NCBI RefSeq assembly: GCF_030124375.1
Contig: NZ_JASKLS010000013.1
Coordinates: 62,001 to 126,000 of the forward strand
Source of the DNA: Sinorhizobium sp. 6-70
Lineage (GTDB): Bacteria > Pseudomonadota > Alphaproteobacteria > Rhizobiales > Rhizobiaceae
Direction: 5' to 3'
DNA: 64,000 nucleotides
The notes under the pieces were generated by a model. The model searched no databases. It was given only the letters and a program-made list of their open reading frames with translations, and had not been told where the DNA came from. The translations under genes and the position numbers were made by a program. Shown piece by piece: positions 1-10,585 of the stretch. How positions within the stretch are numbered: the first letter of the stretch is position 1; each line of letters opens with the position of its first letter.

Positions 1-521
1 ACCAGGTCGAGGCCCTGACGATGGGTGACCGCATCGTCGTCATGGCGGAAGGTCGCATCCATCAGGTCGGCACCCCCGACGAACTCTATGACAGCCCGGA
101 CAACAAGTTCGTCGCTTCTTTCATCGGGACGCCCGCGATGGGCTTCTTCGACTGCCCCGCGGCGCAGATGAACGGTAACGGCGAGGCGGCGGCTGTCGCA
201 CCGCGGGTTCGCCTGACCGATGCACAGCGCGGGCTCCTGCCGCGGAACGGAAACGCGAAGGTGACGATCGGCATCCGCCCCGAACGGCTTACGCTCGCGC
301 AGGCAGGAGACGAGACGGCAGACATCCTGCTTCCCGGCAGGGTCGACGCCGTCGAGATGCTCGGCTCGGAGCAGTATGTGCACTTCTTCGTGGAGGGCGG
401 TGAACTGACCGCGCGCGTACCACGCGAACAGCAGGTCAGGGCCGGCGATGCCGTTACGTTCCGTGCTGACGCAAAGCACCTCTACCTTTTCGATCCGGAA
501 AGCGGCGCGGCGCTGCGGTAG
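1..521 (+). CDS. Sugar ABC transporter ATP-binding protein, C-terminal part (5' truncated by window)
   Basis: The reading frame is open from the left edge and starts inside the ATPase domain, just after the switch histidine, with the DQVEALTMGDRIVVM block typical of MalK/UgpC-type subunits. About 170 residues remain. They contain the signature stretch around PDNKFVASFIGTPAM, then the C-terminal TOBE regulatory domain (VTIGIRPERL, LGSEQYVHF). Walker A and B lie outside the window. Family knowledge makes it the energising subunit of a CUT1-type sugar importer. It lies 135 bp upstream of galactonate dehydratase on the same strand, which suggests uptake of a galactose-related sugar or sugar acid, but this is inference. 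The family is near certain; the substrate is unknown. Confidence 0.93.
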   Translation, partial: QVEALTMGDRIVVMAEGRIHQVGTPDELYDSPDNKFVASFIGTPAMGFFDCPAAQMNGNGEAAAVAPRVRLTDAQRGLLPRNGNAKVTIGIRPERLTLAQAGDETADILLPGRVDAVEMLGSEQYVHFFVEGGELTARVPREQQVRAGDAVTFRADAKHLYLFDPESGAALR

Positions 522-656
522 CGCCGTGCCTCGCACTTCTTCCGCGATCGGTACTGTCGCCAAACGACACCCGCGCCCGGCCTGCGAAAGCCCAGGCGCG
601 TCGGGTGATGCAGTTGCGGACCTTGCCGGTCCTCTCATGAAATCAGGAGCATAGTT

Positions 657-1823
657 ATGTCTCGCATAGCCAGCATTGAAACCTTCCGCGTTCCCCCGCG
701 GTGGATCTTCGTCCGGGTGACGACGGATGATGGTCTCACCGGTTGGGGCGAATCCATCATTCCGAAGCGCGCCCGTGCCGTCGTTGCGGCGATCGAGGAC
801 ATGGCCGCCAATCTTAAGGGCGTCGATGTTTCGCGGATCGAGGACATAGCGCAGCGCCTCCGCCGTGGCGCCTTTTTCCGCCACGGGCCGATCCTCGCAA
901 CGGCGGCGGCCGGCATCGAACAGGCATTGTGGGACATCAAGGGCCAACGCGCCGACATGCCCGTCTACGAGTTCCTCGGCGGCGCCGTGCGCAATCACGT
1001 GCGTGCCTATGCCTGGATCGGCGGAGACAGTCCGAATGATATCGTCGAGCATGCGCGCAAGCGGATGGAAGAGGGCTTCACCGCAGTCAAGATGAACGCC
1101 ACGCCGGCGTTGGGGCACATCGGCCAGCGGAACGTGATCGACGCCGCCGCCGCGCGCATGGGCGCTTTGCGCGATGCCTTCGGCAACAAGCTCGATATCG
1201 CCCTCGACCTCCACGGGCGCGTCCATCGCGCCGCCCTGAAGCCGCTGCTGGCCGAGCTGGAACAGTTCCACCCGATGTGGGTCGAGGAGGCGACGACCCC
1301 GGAGAACGAGGAAACGCTGAAGATGTTGGCAAGCGCCGCGCGCTCCATTCCCGTCGCGACCGGCGAGCGGCTCAATTCGCGCTGGGAGTTCAAGCGGGTG
1401 CTCGATACCGGTGCGATCGACATCATCCAGCCGGACGTCTCGATCACCGGACTGTTCGAGCTGGAGAAGATTGCCCGCATGGCCGAGGTCTACGACGTGG
1501 CGGTCGCGCCGCACTGCCCGAACGGGCCGATATCGCTTGCGGCGTCGCTGCAAGTGGGCTTCTGCTGCCCGAACATCGTCATCCAGGAACAGAGCCTCGG
1601 GCTGCACTATCACGCGGGGTTTGCTGGACTGCCCAAAGCCGACCTGCTCGACTATCTGAAGGACACCAAGCCGCTGACCACGGCCGACGGCGTCTTTGCT
1701 CTGAACGATGCGCCCGGCCTCGGCATCGTGCTGGACGAGGAAGGAATTGTCGCGAAGCAGCAGGACTGGCGCCTGCCCGATGCCGACTGGACCCATCCCG
1801 ACGGCACCTATGCGGAATGGTGA
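657..1823 (+). CDS. dgoD: D-galactonate dehydratase (mandelate racemase/enolase superfamily)
   Basis: The 388-residue protein has the enolase-superfamily layout: an N-terminal capping domain (about 1-120), then a barrel. Expected metal ligands and acid/base residues are visible: Asp184 and His186 in LDLHG, Glu210/Glu211 in WVEEATTPEN, Glu237 in ATGERL, and His286 in APHCPNGP. This combination of two histidines with WVEEATTPEN is characteristic of DgoD, which dehydrates D-galactonate to 2-dehydro-3-deoxy-D-galactonate in oxidative galactose catabolism. The start follows AGGAGC about 9 bases upstream. The aldose epimerase gene overlaps its 3' end. Other acid-sugar dehydratases of the superfamily are possible but less likely. 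Confidence 0.88.
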   Translation: MSRIASIETFRVPPRWIFVRVTTDDGLTGWGESIIPKRARAVVAAIEDMAANLKGVDVSRIEDIAQRLRRGAFFRHGPILATAAAGIEQALWDIKGQRADMPVYEFLGGAVRNHVRAYAWIGGDSPNDIVEHARKRMEEGFTAVKMNATPALGHIGQRNVIDAAAARMGALRDAFGNKLDIALDLHGRVHRAALKPLLAELEQFHPMWVEEATTPENEETLKMLASAARSIPVATGERLNSRWEFKRVLDTGAIDIIQPDVSITGLFELEKIARMAEVYDVAVAPHCPNGPISLAASLQVGFCCPNIVIQEQSLGLHYHAGFAGLPKADLLDYLKDTKPLTTADGVFALNDAPGLGIVLDEEGIVAKQQDWRLPDADWTHPDGTYAEW

Positions 1824-2712
1824 CGCGCTTGTAAGGCTCTCGGCGGGGGACCTCGTTCTCACTCTCGCGCCGCATATCGGCGGTTCGGTCGCGGGCTTCA
1901 CGAAATCCGGGGCCGACCTGATGCGTCGGACCCCGCCTGAGGCACTGGAGAAAGGCATTGTGCGTCAAACGAGCGCCTTCCCGCTCGTGCCTTACTCCAA
2001 TCGCATCGCGCACGGGCGCTTTTCTTTCGGGGGCGAGCACGAGCTCGCCCGCAATGCCGGCGAGGAGCACGCCCTGCACGGCAATGGCTGGCAGCTTCCA
2101 TGGTCCGTGGCCGACGCCTCGACTTCGTCGTGCAGGCTTGTCCTCGAGCACAGTCCCTTCGGCTGCGGGCCGGGAGGCTCGGACGGCTGGCCGTTTGCCT
2201 TCCGCGCTACGCAGAGCTTCACGCTCGAACCGCGAGGCCTGCGCGTGGCGCTTTCGCTCGAAAACGTGGATACGCGGCCGATGCCAGCCGGGCTCGGGTG
2301 GCATCCGTTTTTCCCTCTGCGGCCCGATACGGTCCTCGCCTTCAGCGCATCCGGCATGTGGATGACCGGACCGGACCATCTGTCAACGGAGCACGTTGCA
2401 GTGACTTCCGACCGTGCCTTCGATGGAGGACGTCGGGTCGAATGCGCGACGCTGAACAATTGCTTCACCGGCTGGAGGCGGCGCGCCAGGATAGAACTTG
2501 GCGGCGGATTGCCCACTTTGCGCTTTGCGGCGGACGAGCTGTTTTCGATGGCGATCGTCTATACGCCCGCGGGGCAATCCTTTTTCGCCTTCGAACCGGT
2601 CAGCCACATGCCGGATGCCGTCAACCGGATGGATTTCACGGTGGATCACGGCCTCCGCATTCTGGCGCCTGGAGAGACGATCGCAGGGCATATCCTGCTG
2701 GCCGTGGGCTGA
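1810..2712 (+). CDS. Aldose 1-epimerase family protein (mutarotase)
   Basis: The 300-residue protein has aldose-epimerase motifs: the opening strand LVLTLAPHIGGSVAGF, NRIAHGRFSF (substrate-binding Asn-Arg), ALHGNGW with the conserved His, and GLGWHPFF. The frame extends further upstream, but that part lies inside dgoD; the ATG at 1810, overlapping the dgoD stop by 14 bases, gives the usual family length. Family members interconvert alpha and beta anomers of galactose or other aldoses. Translational coupling with dgoD fits galactose oxidation, where the sugar dehydrogenase prefers one anomer. The exact sugar is not determined. Confidence 0.85.
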   Translation: MRNGDALVRLSAGDLVLTLAPHIGGSVAGFTKSGADLMRRTPPEALEKGIVRQTSAFPLVPYSNRIAHGRFSFGGEHELARNAGEEHALHGNGWQLPWSVADASTSSCRLVLEHSPFGCGPGGSDGWPFAFRATQSFTLEPRGLRVALSLENVDTRPMPAGLGWHPFFPLRPDTVLAFSASGMWMTGPDHLSTEHVAVTSDRAFDGGRRVECATLNNCFTGWRRRARIELGGGLPTLRFAADELFSMAIVYTPAGQSFFAFEPVSHMPDAVNRMDFTVDHGLRILAPGETIAGHILLAVG

Positions 2713-2950
2713 CCGCGCGTTCGCCACTGCTTCATCGCCCTGAAGTCTTCCTTCCTGACAACTTCTCTCCCCTTCCGACCGGCCTCTCGCCGTTTCGGCG
2801 GCAGTGAGGTCTTGCAGGTGCCATTTTACCGTTAATCCCTGTTGACTCCTCTAACTTATAACTTATACAAGACTACCGATGCTAAATTCTGCCGCCAGGC
2901 TGCGAGGGAGGGACTCTGCCAGCCGGCGGTCACTGGGAGGGAGAGAGAAC
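2713..2950 (+). promoter_or_regulatory. Intergenic region with candidate promoter and AACTTAT tandem repeat
   Basis: This 238-base gap separates the aldose epimerase from the NMT1-like transporter operon. TTGACT at 2842-2847 and TATACA at 2864-2869 lie 16 bases apart and resemble a sigma-70 promoter. Between them AACTTAT occurs twice in tandem (2853-2866), which could be a regulator site overlapping the promoter. No transcription start is known. The rest of the gap shows no recognisable feature. Confidence 0.4.
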
Positions 2951-3961
2951 ATGCATCGACGTGATTTTCTGGCAGGTGCTGCAGCCTTGTGCGGCGCAGG
3001 TCTGGTTCGCCCGGCGCGAGCCGAAACGGGTTCCGTTTCCGTTGCCCGTGGTTTTGCCATCCCGCACCTGCCGGTGATGGTGATGGAACACCAGTCGCTG
3101 TTCCGGAAGCATCTTGATGCGGCCGGGCTCGCCAGCGTCGCCACGGAATGGGTCACGCTTGGCTCCGGCTCGGTGATGAACGATGCCCTGATTTCCGGCA
3201 ATCTGTCGTTCGCCACGGGCGGACCGCCGCCCATGCTCACCCTGTGGTCGCGCACGAAAGGAACGCCGATGGAGGTACGCGGCGTCTGCAATCAGGCGAT
3301 CATGCCGATGTATCTCAACACCAAGAATTCCGGCGTCCGCTCGATCGAGGATTTCACCGAGAAGGACCGCATCGCGGTCTCGGCAATCAAGGTCTCCATC
3401 CAGGCGATCATCGTCCAGATGGCTGCCGCGCAGAAATTCGGCATGGACGCCTATGACCGCCTCGACGAGCTGACTGTCGGAATGAACGCGGTAGACGCGA
3501 CGACAGCCCTGCGGTCGGATCAGAGCCCCGTCACCGCCAATGTCAGCCTGCCGCCCTTCCAGTATCAGGAGCTGAAGCTGCCGAACATCCACAAGGTGCT
3601 GAGCTCTTACGACGTGGTCGGCGAGCCGCATACCTTTTCGATGGTCTGGACCACCCGGCAATTCCAACAGCAGAACCCGGGTATCTACAAGGCCTTCCTC
3701 GCGGCGATCACCGAGGCGACCGATCTGATCCGCAGCGACAAACCCAAGGCGGCGCAAATCTATCTCGACGTCACGGGCGCGAAGGATTCGCTTGAAGAGA
3801 CCTTGGCGCTCCTCAACAACCCCGAAATCGAGTTCACAACGGTGCCGAAGGGAACGTTCCGGCTGGCGGAGTTCATGCATTCGATCGGAACACTCGAAGC
3901 CGATGCGGAATCCTGGAAAGACTACTTCTTCGAGGATATCCATTCGCTTCCGGGAAGCTGA
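2951..3961 (+). CDS. NMT1/THI5-like ABC transporter substrate-binding protein
   Basis: A 336-residue exported protein. The N-terminus MHRRDFLAGAAALCGAGLV carries a Tat-like twin arginine followed by a hydrophobic stretch and an AxA-type cleavage site near PARAET. The start was placed at the ATG behind the purine-rich GGGAGGGAGAGAG; upstream codons in frame lack a signal peptide. The mature part has the SsuA/TauA/NMT1 pattern, with an early VARGFAIPHLPVMVMEHQ strand-helix and later TTGGPPP-like and DVVGEPHTFS loops. Homologues bind sulfonates, nitrate, pyrimidine-like or aromatic ligands. The ATPase and permease genes follow directly. The ligand cannot be read from sequence. Confidence 0.85.
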   Translation: MHRRDFLAGAAALCGAGLVRPARAETGSVSVARGFAIPHLPVMVMEHQSLFRKHLDAAGLASVATEWVTLGSGSVMNDALISGNLSFATGGPPPMLTLWSRTKGTPMEVRGVCNQAIMPMYLNTKNSGVRSIEDFTEKDRIAVSAIKVSIQAIIVQMAAAQKFGMDAYDRLDELTVGMNAVDATTALRSDQSPVTANVSLPPFQYQELKLPNIHKVLSSYDVVGEPHTFSMVWTTRQFQQQNPGIYKAFLAAITEATDLIRSDKPKAAQIYLDVTGAKDSLEETLALLNNPEIEFTTVPKGTFRLAEFMHSIGTLEADAESWKDYFFEDIHSLPGS

Positions 3962-3973
3962 GGAGGTGTTGGG

Positions 3974-4747
3974 ATGACTGCACCTCTCCTCAACGTCAAG
4001 GGCGTCACGCTCCAATACAGGACCCAGGAACACGTCGTTACCGCGACCTATCGGGTCGATTTCGACGTGTCCCGGTCCGACCGCTTCATCCTGCTTGGTC
4101 CTTCGGGATGCGGCAAGTCGACCCTTCTCAAGGCCGTGGGCGGCTATCTCAAGCCCACCGAAGGCAAGATCAGCCTGAACGGACGGCAGATCGCCGCACC
4201 GGGGCCAGACCGGATGATGGTCTTTCAGGAGTTCGATCAGCTGCTTCCGTGGAAGACGGTCAAGGAGAATGTCGTCTTCGCGTTGGAGGCCTCGCGCAAG
4301 CTGCGCGGGGCGGCGGCGCGGGAGAAAGCCGCCGACGCCATCGCCAAGGTCGGGCTCGCACGGTTCGCCGACAGCTATCCGCATACGCTCTCGGGCGGCA
4401 TGAAGCAGCGCGTGGCAATCGCCCGCGGCATGGCGATGGAACCCGACATTCTGCTGATGGACGAACCCTTCGCCGCGCTCGACGCGCTTACCCGGCGCAA
4501 GATGCAAGATGAACTGTTGGCCCTGTGGGAGGGTACGAAGTTCACGGTTCTGTTCGTAACGCACTCGATTGCCGAGGCGATCAAGGTCGGCAACCGGATC
4601 CTGCTGCTTTCACCTCACCCCGGTCGCGTGAAAGCCCGTATCGACGATATTCCCTACGGCATGGCGCCGTCCGCCGCTGCCGCGCTCGAAAAAGAGATCC
4701 ATAACATGCTCTTCGCCGAAGAGATCGAGGAGGTCGAGCATGTCTGA
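3974..4747 (+). CDS. ABC transporter ATP-binding protein (SsuB/TauB type)
   Basis: The 257-residue ATPase contains Walker A GPSGCGKST, the Q-loop in MVFQEFDQLLPWKTV, signature LSGGMKQRVAIARG, Walker B ILLMDEPFAALD and the switch His in VTHSIAEAI. The LPWKTV sequence after the Q-loop and the short C-terminus without TOBE place it with SsuB/TauB/NrtD ATPases. It starts 12 bases after the substrate-binding gene, behind AGGAGGTG, and overlaps the permease gene by 8 bases, so the three are translationally linked. It powers import of the ligand captured by the preceding protein. Confidence 0.93.
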   Translation: MTAPLLNVKGVTLQYRTQEHVVTATYRVDFDVSRSDRFILLGPSGCGKSTLLKAVGGYLKPTEGKISLNGRQIAAPGPDRMMVFQEFDQLLPWKTVKENVVFALEASRKLRGAAAREKAADAIAKVGLARFADSYPHTLSGGMKQRVAIARGMAMEPDILLMDEPFAALDALTRRKMQDELLALWEGTKFTVLFVTHSIAEAIKVGNRILLLSPHPGRVKARIDDIPYGMAPSAAAALEKEIHNMLFAEEIEEVEHV

Positions 4748-5606
4748 TATGACCCCAGCTCCGCATATCGCCGTCTCCAGAATGGAGGGAGAGGCGCACG
4801 GCGTCGTCGAGAAGCCGCTTACAGCCTTTGACAAGATCTACAATCTGAATTGGCTGCGAAAGCTGGTCATGCTGATCGTGCTTGCCGTCATCTGGGAAGT
4901 CTATGCGCGGTGGCTGAACAACGCCCTGCTGTTCCCGACATTTGCCGAGACCGTTGAAGCTCTTGTCGAAGGCGCCGCCAGCGGCATCCTGGTCATTCGC
5001 GCCTGGGCCTCGATCCAGATGCTGCTCGCAGGCTATGCAATCGGCATCATGCTTGCCGGCGTCCTGACCTTTCTTGCGATCGGTACGCGGATCGGCTCCG
5101 ACTTTCTCGAGACGATGACGTCGATCTTCAATCCGTTGCCGGCAATTGCCTTGCTGCCGCTCGCGATGACCTGGTTTGGCCTGGGATCGGGCAGCCTCAT
5201 CTTCGTCCTCGTCCATTCGGTTCTCTGGACTGTGGCGCTCAACACGCATTCCGGGTTTCGCGCGGTATCGAACACGCTGCGCATGGTGGGGCAGAACTGC
5301 AGCCTCTCCGGTCCGCGGCTCGTCTGCATGATCCTGATTCCGGCCGCGCTGCCGAGTATCCTGACCGGGCTCAAGATCGGGTGGGCCTTTGCGTGGCGGA
5401 CGCTGATCGCGGCCGAACTCGTCTTCGGCGTCAGCTCTGGCCGAGGAGGGCTCGGCTGGTTCATCTACGAGCGCAAGAACCTGCTCGACATTCCCGACGT
5501 CTTCGCGGGGCTGCTGACGGTGATCATCATCGGTCTGGCCATTGAAAACCTGGTCTTCCGCAAGATCGAGGAGAAGACGGTGCGCCGTTGGGGCATGCAG
5601 CAATAG
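4740..5606 (+). CDS. ABC transporter permease (SsuC/TauC type)
   Basis: The 288-residue protein has about six hydrophobic segments and a BPD_transp_1 core. The EAA-like coupling loop is seen around residues 190-215 (GPRLVCMILIPAALPSILTGLKIGWAFAWRTLIAAE), the form typical of the sulfonate/nitrate permease family. The N-terminal 40 residues are hydrophilic and cytoplasmic. It overlaps the ATPase gene and is followed after 45 bases by the dehydrogenase gene on the same strand, probably in one operon. Confidence 0.9.
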   Translation: MSDMTPAPHIAVSRMEGEAHGVVEKPLTAFDKIYNLNWLRKLVMLIVLAVIWEVYARWLNNALLFPTFAETVEALVEGAASGILVIRAWASIQMLLAGYAIGIMLAGVLTFLAIGTRIGSDFLETMTSIFNPLPAIALLPLAMTWFGLGSGSLIFVLVHSVLWTVALNTHSGFRAVSNTLRMVGQNCSLSGPRLVCMILIPAALPSILTGLKIGWAFAWRTLIAAELVFGVSSGRGGLGWFIYERKNLLDIPDVFAGLLTVIIIGLAIENLVFRKIEEKTVRRWGMQQ

Positions 5607-5651
5607 CAAGGTCCACGGAGCGTTAATCAACATACATTTGAGGAGACCGCG

Positions 5652-7118
5652 ATGCTTCAAAAGAGCAGCCATTTCATGCGCGAGGCCAACCTGATCGATG
5701 GCAAGTGGGTTCAGGCCGATGCCGGCGCGACCATCGACGTGACCAATCCTGCGACAGGGCAGAAGATCGGCGTCGTGCCGAAGGCCGGCAGGATCGAGAC
5801 CAGGCGCGCGATAGAAGCGGCGGACAAGGCTTTTCAGACTTTTTCCAAGACGACGGCACTGGAGCGCTCGAAGCTGCTGCGCAAGCTGCATGACGCGCTC
5901 ATCGATAACCAGGAGGCGCTGGCCTATCTGCTGACCCTCGAGCAGGGGAAATCACTCGCCGAAGCCCGGGGCGAGATCGGCGCTTCGGCCGCCTACGTTC
6001 TCTGGTTTGCCGAAGAGGCGCGACGCACCTACGGCGACACCGTGCCGAGCCCCTGGGCCGACCGCCGTATCCTCGTGACGAAGGAACCGGTGGGCGTGAT
6101 TGCGGCGATCACCCCGTGGAACTTCCCGTCGTCCATGCTGGCGCGCAAGATCGGCCCGGCAATCGCCGCCGGCTGCACCGCCGTGGTCAAGCCCGCCTCC
6201 CAGACGCCCTATTCGGGTCTTGCCTGGGGCGTTCTCTGCGAGGAGGCCGGTATCCCGCCCGGCGTGGTCAATATCGTCACGGGCTCGGCGTCGGAGATCG
6301 GCGACGAGCTCTGCGAGAACCCGGCGGTGAAGAAGATCACCTTCACCGGCTCGACCGAGGTCGGCAAGCTTCTCCTCACAAAGGCGGCGTCGACCGTGAA
6401 GAAGGTTTCGATGGAACTTGGCGGCAACGCCCCCTTCCTCGTTTTCGACGATGCCGACCTGGACCGTGCCGTCGAGGGTGCGATGGTCGCGAAATATCGC
6501 AACTCCGGGCAGACCTGCGTATGCACCAACCGTTTCTTCGTGCAGAGCGGCGTCTACGACCGCTTCGTCGAGAAGCTCGCTGAGGCTTGCGACAAGCTGA
6601 AGGTCGGATCGGGGCTCGAGGAAGGCGTCCAGCAGGGCCCGCTGATCGACGGGAACGCGGTGGAAAAGGTCGAGGAATTGATCGCGGATGCCACCTCGAA
6701 GGGCGGAAAGATCGTCACCGGCGGCACGCGACACGAGCTCGGCGGCACATTTTTCCGGCCGACTGTGATCTCGGAAGCGACGACGGACATGCGCTTCATG
6801 AAGGAGGAGATCTTCGGCCCCGTCGCCCCCGTCTTCCGCTTCGAAAAGGAGGAAGAGGCCGTCGCGCTCGCCAACGACACCGAATATGGGCTCGCCTGCT
6901 ATTTCTACACCAGCAACCTCGCTCGGGCGTTCCGGGTTTCAGAGGGCCTGAAATACGGCATGGTGGGCGTCAATGAGGGGCTCATCACCACACCGGAAGC
7001 TCCCTTCGGTGGCGTCAAGGAGTCCGGCCTCGGTCGCGAAGGCGGGCACCAGGGCATCGAAGATTATCTCGACACAAAATATGTTTGCATCGGCGGTCTT
7101 ACAGCGCCGCGCGTCTGA
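5652..7118 (+). CDS. gabD: NAD(P)-dependent succinate-semialdehyde dehydrogenase-like aldehyde dehydrogenase
   Basis: A 488-residue aldehyde dehydrogenase. Visible motifs are ITPWNFPSSMLARKIGPA and KPASQTP (cofactor site), FTGSTEVGK, the catalytic Glu in MELGGNAP, the catalytic Cys in NSGQTCVC, and KEEIFGPVAP. The GabD subfamily oxidises succinate semialdehyde to succinate, linking GABA-type breakdown to the TCA cycle. A ribosome site AGGAGACC precedes the ATG. It follows the SsuABC-like transporter genes, so the imported compound may yield a semialdehyde; this is inference. The final codons (TAPRV) and the stop lie inside a dispersed repeat, so the repeat supplies the C-terminus. Glutarate or methylmalonate semialdehyde are alternative substrates. 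Confidence 0.87.
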   Translation: MLQKSSHFMREANLIDGKWVQADAGATIDVTNPATGQKIGVVPKAGRIETRRAIEAADKAFQTFSKTTALERSKLLRKLHDALIDNQEALAYLLTLEQGKSLAEARGEIGASAAYVLWFAEEARRTYGDTVPSPWADRRILVTKEPVGVIAAITPWNFPSSMLARKIGPAIAAGCTAVVKPASQTPYSGLAWGVLCEEAGIPPGVVNIVTGSASEIGDELCENPAVKKITFTGSTEVGKLLLTKAASTVKKVSMELGGNAPFLVFDDADLDRAVEGAMVAKYRNSGQTCVCTNRFFVQSGVYDRFVEKLAEACDKLKVGSGLEEGVQQGPLIDGNAVEKVEELIADATSKGGKIVTGGTRHELGGTFFRPTVISEATTDMRFMKEEIFGPVAPVFRFEKEEEAVALANDTEYGLACYFYTSNLARAFRVSEGLKYGMVGVNEGLITTPEAPFGGVKESGLGREGGHQGIEDYLDTKYVCIGGLTAPRV

Positions 7119-7207
7119 TAGGGCGCGCAAAGGACGCTGTAGCACTTTGAATTGCTGCATGTTTTTTGACCTTAAATCGGCTGCGATTTAAGGAAACATG
7201 CAGTAGC
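7101..7207 (+). repeat. Dispersed double-palindrome repeat, copy A
   Basis: About 105 bases, closely similar to 27503-27601 and 47495-47597. It has two palindromes: ACAGCGCCGCGCGTC...GCGCGC..GACGCTGT, then CTGCATGTTT...AAACATGCAG with an inner CCTTAAATCG/CGATTTAAGG stem. The architecture resembles rhizobial intergenic mosaic elements (RIME). The left end overlaps the last six codons of gabD. It lies between convergent gabD and lacK and may act as a bidirectional terminator. Confidence 0.85.
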
Positions 7208-7245
7208 TGATGCTTTGAACGAACGGTGGCGGGCAGAAGATCGGG

Positions 7246-8318
<1,073 letters not shown>

Positions 8319-8322
<4 letters not shown>

Positions 8323-10577
8323 GCGCTCGCTGCCCCCGCGACGGAGAGTTCAAGCTTCGCCGAACCGAGCCGCGAAGAAGTGACGGTGACGACAGCGTCG
8401 CCCGCTTTCCCCGTCGATTCCAGCCAGAACCCGGTCGAGCCTCCCTGGAAGACAATCCGGTCCGGCCCCATCAGCCGCGCCGGACCTTCTACCGCGATGT
8501 CGGCGGCGTCGTTCAGGAAAGGCAGGATGTTGCCGACCTGATCCAGCGCGCGGACGATGACCCGCACGCTGTCGCGGCCTTCGGCATGAAGCGTCTTGCT
8601 GTCAGCCTCGACCTGCAAGGTGGTCGGGACGGGATCGGCGACCATGCGCAGGCTGGCCACGGGTTTGCCGGCGATGAAGCCGGTGAATTCCGCGCTTTCC
8701 CACTTCATGCCCCAGACGCCGAGCTCGTCCTTGGTGAAGTGGCGGTGGTCGATGACGACGGGGGGGTGCGGCAGATGCGGGAAGTTTTCACGGTCCCGGC
8801 CTACCCGCTTCGTCAACGACCCGTACTTCAGCTCGACCTCGTCGCAATTGGTGAGCACGATCAAGGGCAGCACGCCGCCGATGTTGCGCTCGCCGCGCGC
8901 CCAGAAGGTCACGGGCTTCATCACCACTTCTTCCGACGGATCGCACTGGCTCGCATAGACATAGGCCGCGAACTTCGGCTCGCGGAACATGTCCATGACG
9001 CCGTGGTAGCAGATGCGGTCGCCCGAGCCGAAATCCTTGTGGGTGTTGTAGTCGAACATGCACCAGCCGATCGCGCCGGAAATACTTGGGCTCGCGTGGG
9101 CGGCATTCAGCACTTCGAGATGCCGGCGCACATGCTCGGCCTGGCGCTGCTCCTGATCGTAGATCTTCGTCGGATACATGTGGCCGCCGAACTCGGTGAT
9201 GAGATAGGGCACCTTACGCGAGAGCCCGGTGCATTCCTCTTGCGGGCGGAGCGCCGTGCGCGGCCGGTTCGACCCCGGCAGCTCCTCGTTGCCGAGGATG
9301 AAGTCGTTCATCGTGTAAACGTCTTCCAGAAATTCGCTGTCGGTGATGTAGCGCACGCCGCCGGTCTGCCGCGTCGGGTCGAGTTCGCGCGCCAGCCGGT
9401 TGGTCTCGACATAGAAGTCGTGCGAATCCTGCGACTCGTTGATCCTGACGCCCCAGATGACGATCGACGGGTGGTTCCAGTCGCGCTCGATCATGCGGCG
9501 AACGTTCCGGATCGCCTCCTCTTTCCATTCTTCGCCGCCGATGTGCTGCCAGCCCGGAATCTCCTCGAAGACGAGCAGGCCGATCCGGTCGCAATGGTCG
9601 AGGAACCATTTCGACTGCGGGTAATGCGAGGTGCGCACGAGATTGCAATGAAGCGTGTGCTTGAGGATTTCTGCGTCGCGCTCCTGCGCGCTGCGGCCCA
9701 TGGCATAGCCGACATAGGGGAAGGACTGGTGTCGGTTGAGGCCGCGGATCCTGAGCGGGCGGCCATTCAGCCGGAAGCCTTCGGTGGTGAACTCCGCCGT
9801 GCGGAAGCCGAAACGGGAGGAGAGGAGGTCGCGGCCGTGATCGGTCCTCAGCTGCACCTCGACCTGGTAAAGCACTGGATTGTCGACATCCCAGAGCGAC
9901 AGACCTGTGAGGCCGCTCATTTCGAGCGTGACGCTTTCTCCGCGGGTCTCGCCGACCGCCTCCGCCAGGAGTTCGCCTTCCGCGTCTCTCAGAAGCGCCG
10001 TCACCGTTCCGGAGAAGGAGAGACCCTGCGGGTTCGCGAGATCGCAGCGGACGGTGACGGACTTGGCGTCGCTCAAGGCGTCGCGCGTCTCGACCTTGAT
10101 GTTGGCGATCGAGACAGCGTCGGTGATCTTCAGCCAGACGTCGCGATAGATGCCGGCATAGGTGAGATAGTCGATCCGGCCGCCGAAGGGCGGGATCTCC
10201 GGATTCTCGCTGCCGTCGATCTTGACAGTGATCAGGTTGTCGCCCTGCCGGAGCTTGCCGGTCAGCCGCGCCTCGAATGGCGTATAGCCGTCCCTGTGGG
10301 CGATGATCGCCTCGCCGTTCAGATAGACGACGGCATCCGCCATGGCGGCATCGAAGACGAGCGAGACTTCGCGCTCCGCGAACTCGGCGCGCCAGGGTAG
10401 CGCTTTCTGATAGGTGAAGGCGCGCTGATAGGACGTCTCGTCGAAATAGTTGAACGGCAGTTCGACCGCGTTGTGCGGCAGGCTGACGGTCTTTCCGGCC
10501 AATGGTTTGCCGGCTTCGGCAGCTGCGAAGCCGTCTGAGAAGATCCATGAATCGTTGAACGAAGTAACAGAGCGCAT
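8319..10577 (-). CDS. lacZ: Beta-galactosidase, glycoside hydrolase family 2
   Basis: A protein of about 752 residues, shorter than E. coli LacZ (1023). Its N-terminal sugar-binding domain is followed by an immunoglobulin-like domain and a TIM barrel. The barrel shows LRIRGLNRHQSFPYVG, NLVRTSHYPQSKWF and GLLVFEEIP, the likely acid/base Glu in VIWGVRINES and the nucleophile Glu in LITEFGGHMYP. A beta-sandwich region follows. It hydrolyses lactose in the cytoplasm. Three ATGs stand in tandem (10583, 10580, 10577); the third gives the best spacing from AGGA. It matches lacZ1 of S. meliloti in context. GH2 beta-glucuronidase activity cannot be excluded from motifs alone. Confidence 0.88.
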
Positions 10578-10585
10578 CATCATTC

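Noticed and set aside
7101..7207. A small regulatory RNA or riboswitch after gabD
   Set aside because: The same sequence occurs in four other unrelated places, so it is a dispersed repeat rather than a gene-specific RNA.
8586..10400. A 604-codon plus-strand frame
   Set aside because: It is the complement of lacZ, which has clear GH2 motifs; the translation shows no recognisable family.
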